Of a stretch of DNA of 6,144 nucleotides, positions 1 to 6,025 are shown one piece after another. Position 1 is the first letter of the stretch. Each line of letters opens with the position of its first letter. A program made the translations under genes and the position numbers. The stretch spans positions 1-6,144 of the forward strand of contig CAJAHV010000401.1 of assembly GCA_903939555.1 (NCBI GenBank). Reading direction: 5' to 3'. Below the pieces are notes generated by a model. The model ran no database searches. It had not been told where the DNA came from and saw only the letters and a list, made by a program, of their open reading frames with translations. Source of the DNA: an uncultured Alphaproteobacteria bacterium (GTDB lineage: Bacteria; Pseudomonadota; Alphaproteobacteria; Sphingomonadales; Sphingomonadaceae).

Positions 1-385
1 CGGCCCCCCTCGGGACGCGGCACCTGCTTTCGACGCCGCCGCCGAGGGCGACCATCGCATCGCCGGTCATCACCTTGGCCGATGCCATGTTGACGGCTTC
101 CAGCCCCGAGGCACAGAAACGGTTGACCTGTACGCCAGCCGTCGTTTCGGCATAATCGGCGTTGAGCACGGCGACGCGGGCGATATCGCTGCCCTGTTCG
201 CCCACCGGCGCGACACAGCCAAAGATCACATCATCGACATCCGCCGTATCGATGCCGGTGCGGTCGCGCACCGCCTGCAGCACCTGGGTGCCGAGCTGGA
301 TCGGGGTGATCTCGTGCAGCTTGCCGTCCTTGCGGCCCTTGCCTCGCGGCGTGCGGACGGCATCATAGATATAGGCTTCGACCAT
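1..385 (-). CDS. Acetyl-CoA acetyltransferase (thiolase family), 5' part, runs off the left edge
   Basis: This is the N-terminal 128 residues of a thiolase, which splits 3-ketoacyl-CoA with CoA or joins two acetyl-CoA units in the cytoplasm. It begins MVEAYIYDAVRTPRGKGRKD, and the AVRTPRGK stretch is typical of the family. The nucleophilic cysteine is C91 in the motif NRFCASGLEAV, followed by GGGVES at 115-120. The second catalytic cysteine and the C-terminal histidine motif lie outside the window. The start at 385 is favoured by GGGAG at 393-397, seven bases upstream; an in-frame ATG two codons earlier sits too close to that site. The gene lies 23 bases after the acyl-CoA dehydrogenase stop, so the two are probably one operon and act in sequence in beta-oxidation. 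At the very edge, residues 121, 122 and 126 are R, C and R, where I expect M, S and M in close relatives (see findings). The family is clear; the exact chain-length preference cannot be read from this fragment. Confidence 0.93.
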   Translation of the reverse strand, partial: MVEAYIYDAVRTPRGKGRKDGKLHEITPIQLGTQVLQAVRDRTGIDTADVDDVIFGCVAPVGEQGSDIARVAVLNADYAETTAGVQVNRFCASGLEAVNMASAKVMTGDAMVALGGGVESRCRVPRGA

Positions 386-408
386 GGTCATTCTCCCAGG
401 GAATTACG

Positions 409-2202
409 TCAGAACGCTGCGACCGGCAGCGCCATCATCGTTTCGGCACCCGCTTCCAACTTGGCGCGCAACGCCGCGACATCGGCGAAATTGCGCGCCG
501 CATAATAGCGGGCGGTGATCAGCTTGGCATTGTGGAAATCCGCATCATCGCTGCCGGCATCGAGCGCGGCGAACGACGCCTTGGCCATCAACAGCCACAT
601 ATGGCCGAGCGCGACAATGCCCATCATGTGCAGATAGGCGGTCGCACCGGCGCCGGCATTGTCCGGATTGGCCATGCCGTTCTGCAACAGCCACATGGTC
701 GAGGCCTGCAAATCGCCCACCGCCTTTTCGAGCGGCGCGGTGATGAAGCCGAGCCGCTCATCGCGCTTGCTATCGGCGATGGCGCCATTGAGCAGCGCCA
801 GCCATGCTTGGGTGCCGCGCCCGCCGTTCTGGCCAAGCTTGCGGCCGACCAGATCCATCGCCTGGATGCCGTTGGTGCCTTCGTAAATCTGGGCGATGCG
901 GGCGTCGCGAACGAACTGTTCCATGCCCCATTCGCGGATATAGCCATGGCCGCCATAAACCTGCTGGCTTTCGGTGGCGATTTCATAGCCCTTGTCGGTG
1001 AAATAGCCCTTGATGACCGGGGTGAGCAGCGAGATCAGATCATCGGCCTGCTGGCGCGCTTGCGGGGTCGCCGCCTTGTGCGACAGGTCGACCTGCAACG
1101 CCCCCCACAGCGCCAGCGCCCGCGCGCCTTCGTTGAAGGCACGGCCGTTCATCAACATCCGCCGCACATCGGCATGGACGATAATCGGATCGGCCTTGGC
1201 AGCGGGATCTGCGGCGCCGGTCAGCGCGCGACCCTGGATGCGGTCCTTGGCATAGGCAACGGCGTTCTGATAGGCGAGCTCGCCCTGTGCCAGCCCCTGG
1301 ATGCCGACCCCGAGGCGTGCCGCGTTCATCATGATGAACATGGCGCGCAGGCCCTTGTGCTCCTCGCCGACCAGATAACCGGTGGCGCCATCATAGTTCA
1401 TCACGCAGGTGGCATTGCCGTGAATGCCCATCTTGTGCTCGATCGAGCCGCACTTGACCGCGTTGCGCGCGCCCAGTGAGCCGTCATCATTGACGATGAA
1501 CTTGGGCACGATGAACAGCGAAATGCCCTTCACATTGTCGGGCGCGCCAGTGGTTTTCGCCAGCACGAGATGGATGATATTGTCGTTGAGATCATGCTCC
1601 CCGGCCGAAATGAAGATCTTGGTACCGGTAAGCTTGTGCGTACCATCGGCCTGCGGCTCGGCGCGGGTGCGAATGAGGCCAAGATCGGTGCCGCAATGCG
1701 GCTCGGTCAGGTTCATCGTGCCGGTCCAATGGCCGGTGACCATCTTGGGCAGATATTTGTGCTTCTGCTCGGCGCTGCCGACCGCTTCGATAGCGGCCTG
1801 GGCGCCGTCATTGAGGCCCGGATACATCGAAAACGCCATGTTGGCGCTCGACAGGAACTCCTGCATCACCATGCCGATGACATAGGGCAGCCCCTGCCCG
1901 CCATATTCGGCATCGGCCATCAACGTGCCCCAGCCGGCTTCGACGAACTGGGCATAGGCGGCCTTGAAACCTGCCGGCGTCGTCACGCTGCCATCGTCGT
2001 GTCGGGTGCAGCCTTCAATGTCACCCGACAGGTTGAGCGGCGCCAGCACTTCCTCGCAGAATTTGGCGGCTTCCTCGAGGATGGCGGCGACGGTATCCGG
2101 CGTCGCAGCGGCAAAGCCGGGCAGGCCCGCATGGCCTTGCAGGTCGACAATGGCATCGAGGACAAACAGCGTGTCCTTCACCGGAGCGCGATAGCTGGGC
2201 AT
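409..2202 (-). CDS. Acyl-CoA dehydrogenase, ~600-residue DmdC-like class with extra C-terminal domain
   Basis: This FAD flavoprotein of 597 residues makes the alpha-beta double bond in an acyl-CoA, the first step of beta-oxidation, and should pass electrons to electron transfer flavoprotein. It has the long form of the family: an N-terminal segment starting MPSYRAPVKDTLFVL, the helical N domain, the middle domain with TGTMNLTEPHCGTDLG at about 160-175, the helical C domain, and an extra tail of about 130 residues. The likely catalytic base is E441 in YEGTNGIQA, after YGGHGYIREWGMEQ at 416-429. The reading frame is open 25 codons further upstream, but that stretch overlaps the merR 3' end and is not family-like. 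AAGGA at 2209-2213, six bases before the ATG at 2202, supports the shorter start. The gene begins 29 bases after merR and is followed by a thiolase, so it fits a fatty-acid or branched acyl-CoA degradation operon. Proteins of this class are often named 3-methylmercaptopropionyl-CoA dehydrogenase, but the substrate here is unknown. Confidence 0.95.
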   Translation of the reverse strand: MPSYRAPVKDTLFVLDAIVDLQGHAGLPGFAAATPDTVAAILEEAAKFCEEVLAPLNLSGDIEGCTRHDDGSVTTPAGFKAAYAQFVEAGWGTLMADAEYGGQGLPYVIGMVMQEFLSSANMAFSMYPGLNDGAQAAIEAVGSAEQKHKYLPKMVTGHWTGTMNLTEPHCGTDLGLIRTRAEPQADGTHKLTGTKIFISAGEHDLNDNIIHLVLAKTTGAPDNVKGISLFIVPKFIVNDDGSLGARNAVKCGSIEHKMGIHGNATCVMNYDGATGYLVGEEHKGLRAMFIMMNAARLGVGIQGLAQGELAYQNAVAYAKDRIQGRALTGAADPAAKADPIIVHADVRRMLMNGRAFNEGARALALWGALQVDLSHKAATPQARQQADDLISLLTPVIKGYFTDKGYEIATESQQVYGGHGYIREWGMEQFVRDARIAQIYEGTNGIQAMDLVGRKLGQNGGRGTQAWLALLNGAIADSKRDERLGFITAPLEKAVGDLQASTMWLLQNGMANPDNAGAGATAYLHMMGIVALGHMWLLMAKASFAALDAGSDDADFHNAKLITARYYAARNFADVAALRAKLEAGAETMMALPVAAF

Positions 2203-2231
2203 GGTGGTTCCTTGACGGCCGGGCGCGGGCG

Positions 2232-2669
2232 TTACTGGTTGGCGGCTTTGGGCGTCAGCGTTTCGATGACGGCGCAAAAGCTTTCGAGTTCCTCGATCGT
2301 CGCATCGATATCGGCGCGCTGTTCAGCCAGCGCCTGGATACGCGCCCGGCACTTGTCGAGCGTCACCCGGCGCTGGGTCGAACGATTGTCGCCAAGATCG
2401 TAAAGATCGATCATCTCGCGAATTTCAGCGAGCGAAAAACCGACATTCTTGGCGCGCAAGATCCACGCCAGCCGGGCGCGATCCCGCCGCGAATAGACGC
2501 GGTTCTGGCCCTGCCGCTCGGGGGCGATCAGCCCCTGGTCTTCATAGAAGCGAATGGCGCGCGGCGTGACGTTGAAGGCCAGCGCCAATTCGGTGATGGT
2601 AAAACTTTCGGCCCCGCACGGCGGCGGCGGCACCTGCACAATGGCAAAGGCGTGGGAGTCTTCGGACAT
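2232..2669 (-). CDS. MerR-family transcriptional regulator, likely of beta-oxidation genes (LiuR-like)
   Basis: This is a 145-residue DNA-binding regulator. After a 20-residue N-terminal tail rich in proline comes the MerR helix-turn-helix, FTITELALAFNVTPRAIRFY at 23-42, then EDQGLIAPER and the wing NRVYSRRDRARL at about 56-67. Residues 97-137 look like the antiparallel coiled coil used for dimerisation, and there is no large effector domain. The shortness and the neighbours match the MerR regulators of acyl-CoA and branched-chain amino acid degradation (LiuR type), where a CoA-linked or similar metabolite is the usual suspected signal; the effector here is not known. No cysteine cluster typical of metal-sensing MerR proteins is seen. 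It is first in a probable operon with the acyl-CoA dehydrogenase (29-base gap) and the thiolase. A perfect palindrome just upstream suggests self-regulation. The ATG at 2669 has no ribosome binding site and lies only six bases after a likely -10 box, so translation may be leaderless. Confidence 0.93.
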   Translation of the reverse strand: MSEDSHAFAIVQVPPPPCGAESFTITELALAFNVTPRAIRFYEDQGLIAPERQGQNRVYSRRDRARLAWILRAKNVGFSLAEIREMIDLYDLGDNRSTQRRVTLDKCRARIQALAEQRADIDATIEELESFCAVIETLTPKAANQ

Positions 2670-2675
2670 GGCAGG

Positions 2676-2704
2676 GTTTTAGTTTACGTTAACGTAAGGG
2701 TCAA
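2676..2704 (-). promoter_or_regulatory. Promoter of the merR-acyl-CoA dehydrogenase operon
   Basis: On the minus strand TTGACC (2704 to 2699) is a good -35 box, matching five of six consensus bases. It is followed by a 17-base spacer and TAAAAC (2681 to 2676), matching four of six bases of a -10 box. The spacer is almost filled by the 14-base palindrome listed separately, which fits a MerR-type operator. The -35 box contains the TGA stop of the preceding oxidoreductase gene. A start point about seven bases past the -10 would fall on or next to the merR ATG. Confidence 0.6.
2684..2697. promoter_or_regulatory. Perfect 14-base palindrome, likely MerR operator
   Basis: TTACGTTAACGTAA reads the same on both strands and sits between the -35 and -10 boxes of the merR promoter, the place where MerR-family dimers bind. 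Its ACGT half-sites resemble operators I recall for LiuR-type MerR regulators, so the protein encoded immediately downstream is the natural candidate to bind it. Binding is inferred, not shown. Confidence 0.65.
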
Positions 2705-3315
2705 GTTGCCAGCGCGGCGATGCCCCGGTTCTGATGGACGAAACGCCCGGGCTCACTGCGGTCGCACAGCGCCGCCACCGCCCGCGCCACAGCATCGCCG
2801 TTGATACCGCCATAATTGCCCAGCCCGCCGATGAGCAGCGGGTTCAGCAACGGCGCCAGCCGCTGGAACAGCGCCTCCACCGGCCGGCGTTCGGCGCGCG
2901 GGCCGAGGATGAGGCCGGGTTGCACGATATCGAGCCGGTCGAAGCCCAGCGCCGCCAGCTCGCGCTCGACCTCGCCCTTGACCCGCGAGTAAAACACCCC
3001 CGACGCGGCATCGGCACCGACTGCGGTGATGACGATGAAGTGCCGCACGCCGGCCGCCTGCGCTGCCCGCGCAAAGGCCAGCACTGCGTCATGATCGACA
3101 GCCCTAAACCCCGTCTGGCTGCCCGCCGCGCGGATCGTCGTGCCGAGCGCCGATACCGCCACACGCGCCGGCGGCAACGGCGGGAGAGCGGCGAAATCGG
3201 CGACAATCTCCCCCGCCACGCCCGTCGCCCGCCGCCCCACAGGCACGACATCGCGGCGCAGCCCCAGCACCCGTGACCCGACCAGCCCGGTCGCTCCGGC
3301 CAGCAACACCGTCAT
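2701..3315 (-). CDS. Atypical short-chain dehydrogenase, NAD(P)H-binding protein (TIP30/YbjT-like)
   Basis: This 204-residue protein has a Rossmann fold of the atypical (NAD-dependent epimerase-like) SDR group. It begins MTVLLAGATGLVGSRVL, with the nucleotide-binding glycines in GATGLVG at 7-13. Other family marks are VSALGTTIRAAGS at 54-66, GVRHFIVITAVGAD at 89-102 and a YxxxK pair, Y109 and K113, in FYSRVKGE. The length of about 200 fits the compact TIP30/YbjT-like proteins, whose substrate is generally unknown; some act as chaperone-like factors rather than enzymes. The frame stays open for another 105 codons upstream, but that part is the hisI gene read in another frame. The ATG at 3315 overlaps the hisI stop as ATGA, so translation is probably coupled. 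A link to histidine synthesis is not implied by the sequence. The stop codon lies inside the -35 box of the merR promoter. Confidence 0.85.
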   Translation of the reverse strand: MTVLLAGATGLVGSRVLGLRRDVVPVGRRATGVAGEIVADFAALPPLPPARVAVSALGTTIRAAGSQTGFRAVDHDAVLAFARAAQAAGVRHFIVITAVGADAASGVFYSRVKGEVERELAALGFDRLDIVQPGLILGPRAERRPVEALFQRLAPLLNPLLIGGLGNYGGINGDAVARAVAALCDRSEPGRFVHQNRGIAALAT

Positions 3316-3668
3316 TCTGCGACCAGCCCATCGGCTGTCACCCGCCGGTAAAAGCAGTTCCGCGCCCCGGTATGGCACGCCGGCCCGGCCGGCTCGACCT
3401 TGAGCCACAGCGCATCCTGATCGCAATCGATCCGCATCTCGACAACGCGCTGGATATGGCCCGATGTCGCCCCCTTGTGCCACAGCTCCTGCCGCGAACG
3501 GCTCCAGTAATGCGCCTCCCCGGTCGCCAGCGTCGCCGCCAGCGCATCGGCGTTCATGTGCGCCACCATCAGCACCTCGCCGGTCGCCGCATCGGTGGCC
3601 ACGGCGGTGACAAGCCCGAGCGCATCCCATTTCGGGTTGAGCGCCAGTCCGGTCTCGTGTTCAGACAT
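3312..3668 (-). CDS. hisI: Phosphoribosyl-AMP cyclohydrolase
   Basis: This cytoplasmic enzyme opens the purine ring of phosphoribosyl-AMP, the third step of histidine synthesis. The product has 118 residues, the normal size for the single-domain HisI without a fused HisE part. Strong family motifs are VLMVAHMNADAL at 32-43, GEAHYWSRSRQELWHKGATSG at 50-70, the metal site DCDQD at 81-85 (D81, D83, D85 for magnesium, C82 for zinc), and the other zinc cysteines C98 and C105 in ACHTGARNCFYR. The start at 3668 gives the family N-terminus (MSEHETGLALNPKW); the 37 upstream in-frame codons are not family-like and run into the purF start. The ribosome binding site is weak, at best GGA near 3680. The gene is divergent from purF and overlaps the next oxidoreductase gene by four bases. 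No other his gene is in the window, so it is separated from the main histidine genes, at least locally. Confidence 0.96.
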   Translation of the reverse strand: MSEHETGLALNPKWDALGLVTAVATDAATGEVLMVAHMNADALAATLATGEAHYWSRSRQELWHKGATSGHIQRVVEMRIDCDQDALWLKVEPAGPACHTGARNCFYRRVTADGLVAE

Positions 3669-3689
3669 ATGACAGATCCATTGCGGTTT

Positions 3690-3707
3690 CGGGGGCGACA
3701 ACCCCCG
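3690..3707. repeat. GC-rich inverted repeat in the hisI-purF divergent region
   Basis: CGGGGG and CCCCCG form a perfect six-base stem around the loop CGACAA. It lies 22 bases before the hisI start. On the plus strand it overlaps the candidate -35 box of purF, so it could be an operator. It could also form a hairpin in a hisI leader RNA if transcription starts upstream of it. Confidence 0.5.
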
Positions 3708-3723
3708 TACATATCCGTATATG
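3695..3723 (+). promoter_or_regulatory. Candidate purF promoter
   Basis: GCGACA (3695-3700) matches four of six bases of a -35 box and TATATG (3718-3723) four of six of a -10 box, with the ideal 17-base spacing. A start point near 3730 would leave a leader of about 30 bases. This is the best pair I see in the 92-base gap, but each box is imperfect. No equally good promoter for hisI was found on the other strand. Confidence 0.4.
3710..3723. repeat. AT-rich near-palindrome over the purF -10 box
   Basis: CATATCCGTATATG is symmetric at 12 of 14 positions (CATAT against ATATG, with a CG centre). It covers the candidate -10 box and stands out in a GC-rich surround, so it may be a protein-binding site. 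It could equally be only the AT-rich melting region of a promoter. Confidence 0.35.
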
Positions 3724-3760
3724 CCCGGCATCCGCGGCGCTGACGAGGCAGTTTTCGGCC

Positions 3761-5227
3761 ATGACCACCATGCTGACAACCGATCCGTGGGAAGATGATC
3801 ATCTCCACGAAGAATGCGGCGTTTTCGGCGTCTATGGCGCTGATGGCGCAGCCGCGCTGGTCGCGCTCGGGCTGCACGCCCTGCAGCACCGTGGCCAGGA
3901 AGCCGCCGGCATAACCACTTTCGATGGCAAGGATTTCCACACCCATCGCGCCATGGGCCATGTCGCCGGCAATTTCGACAGCGACGAAGTCATCAAGAAA
4001 CTGCGTGGCGATGTCGCCATCGGCCACAACCGCTATTCGACCGCAGGCGAAACGGCGCTGCGCAACGTCCAGCCGCTGTTCGCCGAACTGTCGTCGGGTG
4101 GCTTTGCCATCGCCCATAACGGCAATATTTCCAACGCGATGACCCTGCGGCGTGACCTGGTGCGCCGCGGCTCGATCTTCCAGTCGACCAGCGATACCGA
4201 AGTCATCATCCATCTCGTCGCCACTTCGTCCTACCGCACCCTGCTTGATCGCTTCATCGATGCGCTGAAGCGGGTGGAGGGCGCCTATTCGCTGCTCTGC
4301 CTGACGCCGGAAGGCATGCTCGCCTGCCGCGATCCGCTTGGCGTGCGGCCGCTGGTGCTCGGACGGCTGGGTGATTCGTATATCCTCGCGTCAGAAACCG
4401 TGGCGCTTGATGTCGTTGGCGCCACCTTCCTGCGCGCTGTCGAACCCGGCGAACTCATCATCATCAGCCCGCGCGGCCTGCGCTCGCTGCGGCCCTTCGC
4501 TGTGCAGCGGCCACGGCCCTGCATCTTCGAACATGTCTATTTCAGCCGACCCGATTCGATGGTCGATGGCTCGAGCGTCTATCAGGTCAGGAAGTCGATC
4601 GGCGCCGAACTCGCCCGCGAGAGCCCGGTGAACGCCGACATGGTCGTGCCGGTTCCCGATTCGGGCACGCCGGCAGCGATCGGCTATGCGCAGGAATCGG
4701 GGCTGCCCTTCGAACTCGGCATCATCCGCTCGCACTATGTCGGCCGCACCTTCATCCAGCCCGGCGACCAGATTCGCAACCTGGGCGTCAAGCTCAAGCA
4801 CAATGCCAACCGTGCCATGATCACCGGCAAGCGCATCGTGCTGATCGACGATTCGATTGTGCGCGGCACGACCAGTGTGAAAATCGTCCAGATGCTGCGC
4901 GAAGCTGGCGCCGAGGAGGTGCACATGCGCATCGCCAGCCCGCCGACCCGCCACAGTTGCTATTACGGCGTCGACACACCGGAACGCTCCAAACTGCTCG
5001 CGGCGCAGATGGATATCGAGCGCATGCGCGACTATATCAAGGTCGACAGCCTGGCGTTCCTGACCATCGACGGCCTGTATCGCGCGCTCGGCGAAGCCAG
5101 CCGGCAGGACGATGCGCCACAATATTGCGATGCCTGCTTCACCGGCGATTACCCCACACGGCTCACCGACCAGGAGGAAATCGAGATTCCCGACCAGTTG
5201 AGCCTGCTCGCCGAACGCATTATCTGA
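3761..5227 (+). CDS. purF: Amidophosphoribosyltransferase (glutamine PRPP amidotransferase)
   Basis: This enzyme makes phosphoribosylamine from PRPP and glutamine, the first committed step of purine synthesis. The 488-residue product carries an N-terminal glutaminase domain and a C-terminal phosphoribosyltransferase domain. The nucleophile is C19 in EECGVFGVYG, so 18 residues should be removed as a propeptide. Other glutaminase motifs are LQHRGQEAAG at 41-50, GHNRYSTAG at 88-96 and AHNGNISN at 118-125. The PRPP site is VLIDDSIVRGTTS at 360-372. Cysteines 254, 400, 456 and 459 match the four iron-sulfur ligands of the Bacillus subtilis enzyme in order and almost exactly in spacing, so this is the Fe-S, propeptide type, unlike the E. 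coli enzyme. The start at 3761 is preceded by GAGG twelve bases away, rather far; an in-frame ATG three codons later is further still. It is divergent from hisI and probably co-transcribed with the following SDR gene. Nucleotide feedback is known in the family, while transcriptional control is not visible beyond the palindrome. Confidence 0.98.
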   Translation: MTTMLTTDPWEDDHLHEECGVFGVYGADGAAALVALGLHALQHRGQEAAGITTFDGKDFHTHRAMGHVAGNFDSDEVIKKLRGDVAIGHNRYSTAGETALRNVQPLFAELSSGGFAIAHNGNISNAMTLRRDLVRRGSIFQSTSDTEVIIHLVATSSYRTLLDRFIDALKRVEGAYSLLCLTPEGMLACRDPLGVRPLVLGRLGDSYILASETVALDVVGATFLRAVEPGELIIISPRGLRSLRPFAVQRPRPCIFEHVYFSRPDSMVDGSSVYQVRKSIGAELARESPVNADMVVPVPDSGTPAAIGYAQESGLPFELGIIRSHYVGRTFIQPGDQIRNLGVKLKHNANRAMITGKRIVLIDDSIVRGTTSVKIVQMLREAGAEEVHMRIASPPTRHSCYYGVDTPERSKLLAAQMDIERMRDYIKVDSLAFLTIDGLYRALGEASRQDDAPQYCDACFTGDYPTRLTDQEEIEIPDQLSLLAERII

Positions 5228-5232
5228 TTTGC

Positions 5233-5262
5233 CCGTTTCCCTCCGGGGAAGGCGAGAAACGG
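5233..5262. repeat. Inverted repeat with two competing pairings after purF
   Basis: CCGTTTC (5233-5239) pairs perfectly with GAAACGG (5256-5262). Inside it TTCCC (5237-5241) can instead pair with GGGAA (5246-5250) around the loop TCCG. The two forms share bases and exclude each other. It begins six bases after the purF stop codon. No T run follows, so a simple Rho-independent terminator is unlikely; an mRNA-end stabiliser, a processing site or a short intergenic repeat are options. Confidence 0.45.
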
Positions 5263-5271
5263 CACGGCCGG

Positions 5272-5290
5272 CCTCCCACAGCAGGGGAGG
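5272..5290 (+). repeat. Inverted repeat that would mask the purine-rich GGGGAGG before the SDR gene
   Basis: CCTCCC (5272-5277) pairs perfectly with GGGAGG (5285-5290) around a seven-base loop. The right arm is the only strong Shine-Dalgarno-like sequence in front of the SDR start codon, though it ends 16 bases before the ATG, further than usual. If folded in the mRNA it could lower translation of the SDR gene. It may also be a remnant of a short palindromic repeat. Confidence 0.4.
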
Positions 5291-5306
5291 AAGTTACGAG
5301 AACCCC

Positions 5307-6005
5307 ATGACCGACATGACAAAATCCCCGGAAAAACCCCTCGCCCTCATCACCGGCGCCAGCCGCGGCATCGGTGCCGCGACCGCGCTGGCGCTGGCGG
5401 CGACGCACCATGTCATCATCACCGCGCGCAGTGAAAAAGACCTTGCCGCCATCGAAGGCCGCATCCATGGCGCCGGCGGCACCGCCACCATCGCCCCGTT
5501 CGACCTTGCTGACGGCGATGCCATCGACCGGCTGGCCGCTGCCGTCGGCGCGCGTTGGGGCCAGCTCGACGTCCTCGTGCTCAACGCGGCGATGCTCGGC
5601 ACGCTGACGCCGCTACCGCACATCACGCCAGCGGAATGGGACAAGGTGATGGCGCTCAACGTGACCGCCAACTGGCGACTGATCCGCGCCTTCGACCCCT
5701 GGCTGCGGCAGAGCCCGGCGGCCGATCTGGTTGCCATCACCTCGTCGCTGGGCAGCCGCCCGCGCGCCTATTGGGGCGGTTACGCCGCGTCGAAGGCGGC
5801 GCTGGAAAGCATGATCGCCACCTATGGGCTGGAAACCGCCGCCATCAGCGCGATTCGCACCCATGTCGTCGATCCCGGCGCCACCCGCACCGCGATGCGC
5901 GCCCGCGCCTTTCCGGGTGAAAACCCGGCCGGCGTCAAGCCGCCCGAGGATGTGGTACCGCTGATCATGGCCGCACTTGCCACGCCGCGCCGCGCCTCTG
6001 CCTGA
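5307..6005 (+). CDS. Short-chain dehydrogenase/reductase (classical SDR, YciK-like)
   Basis: This 232-residue NAD(P)-dependent oxidoreductase has the classical SDR layout. The cofactor motif is TGASRGIG at 16-23, followed by an ARSEKDL turn at 40-46 that suggests NADPH, by analogy with basic residues there. The structural NAG motif reads NAA (93-95). The active-site set is N118 in ALNVTANW, S146 in ITSSLGS, Y159 and K163 in GGYAASKAAL. The GSRPRAYWGGYAASK stretch resembles the YciK branch, and the substrate is unknown. The ATG at 5307 gives a normal N-terminus; an open frame reaches back 26 codons into non-coding spacer, and a second in-frame ATG three codons later is a possible start. No well-spaced ribosome binding site is seen, only GAG at 5298-5300 and the GGAGG at 5286-5290 held in an inverted repeat. 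It follows purF by 79 bases on the same strand with no clear terminator, so co-transcription is likely though a purine role is not shown. Confidence 0.9.
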   Translation: MTDMTKSPEKPLALITGASRGIGAATALALAATHHVIITARSEKDLAAIEGRIHGAGGTATIAPFDLADGDAIDRLAAAVGARWGQLDVLVLNAAMLGTLTPLPHITPAEWDKVMALNVTANWRLIRAFDPWLRQSPAADLVAITSSLGSRPRAYWGGYAASKAALESMIATYGLETAAISAIRTHVVDPGATRTAMRARAFPGENPAGVKPPEDVVPLIMAALATPRRASA

Positions 6006-6025
6006 CCGGCTGGCAGGGGCCGGTC
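6004..6025. terminator. Hairpin between convergent SDR and deformylase genes, probable two-way terminator
   Basis: GACCGGC (6004-6010) pairs perfectly with GCCGGTC (6019-6025) around an eight-base loop. It fills the whole 20-base gap and overlaps the SDR stop codon, and the deformylase stop begins immediately after it. The position and seven-base GC-rich stem suit a shared terminator, but neither side has a proper T run, so efficiency is uncertain. Confidence 0.45.

Noticed and set aside
402..416. TTACGT near the thiolase start as a second MerR operator
   Set aside because: Only one half-site matches (about 7 of 14 positions) and it overlaps the acyl-CoA dehydrogenase stop region with no promoter boxes around it.
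532..1479. Long plus-strand open frame of 315 codons antisense to the acyl-CoA dehydrogenase
   Set aside because: It lies wholly inside a confidently identified gene, its protein has no recognisable domain, and long antisense frames are expected from GC-rich codon bias.
2203..2277. A 25-codon N-terminal extension of the acyl-CoA dehydrogenase
   Set aside because: It would overlap the merR 3' end by 46 bases, is not family-like, and the shorter start has AAGGA at the right distance.
1570..2403. Plus-strand open frame of 277 codons antisense to the acyl-CoA dehydrogenase and merR
   Set aside because: It crosses two real genes and their gap, is low in family-like motifs and fits the same codon-bias artefact.
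3669..3779. A 37-codon N-terminal extension of HisI
   Set aside because: It would cover the whole divergent region and the purF start, and HisI proteins normally begin near the shorter start.
4391..5122. Minus-strand open frame of 243 codons antisense to purF
   Set aside because: It is entirely inside purF, whose motifs are unambiguous, and the antisense product is histidine- and alanine-rich with no domain.
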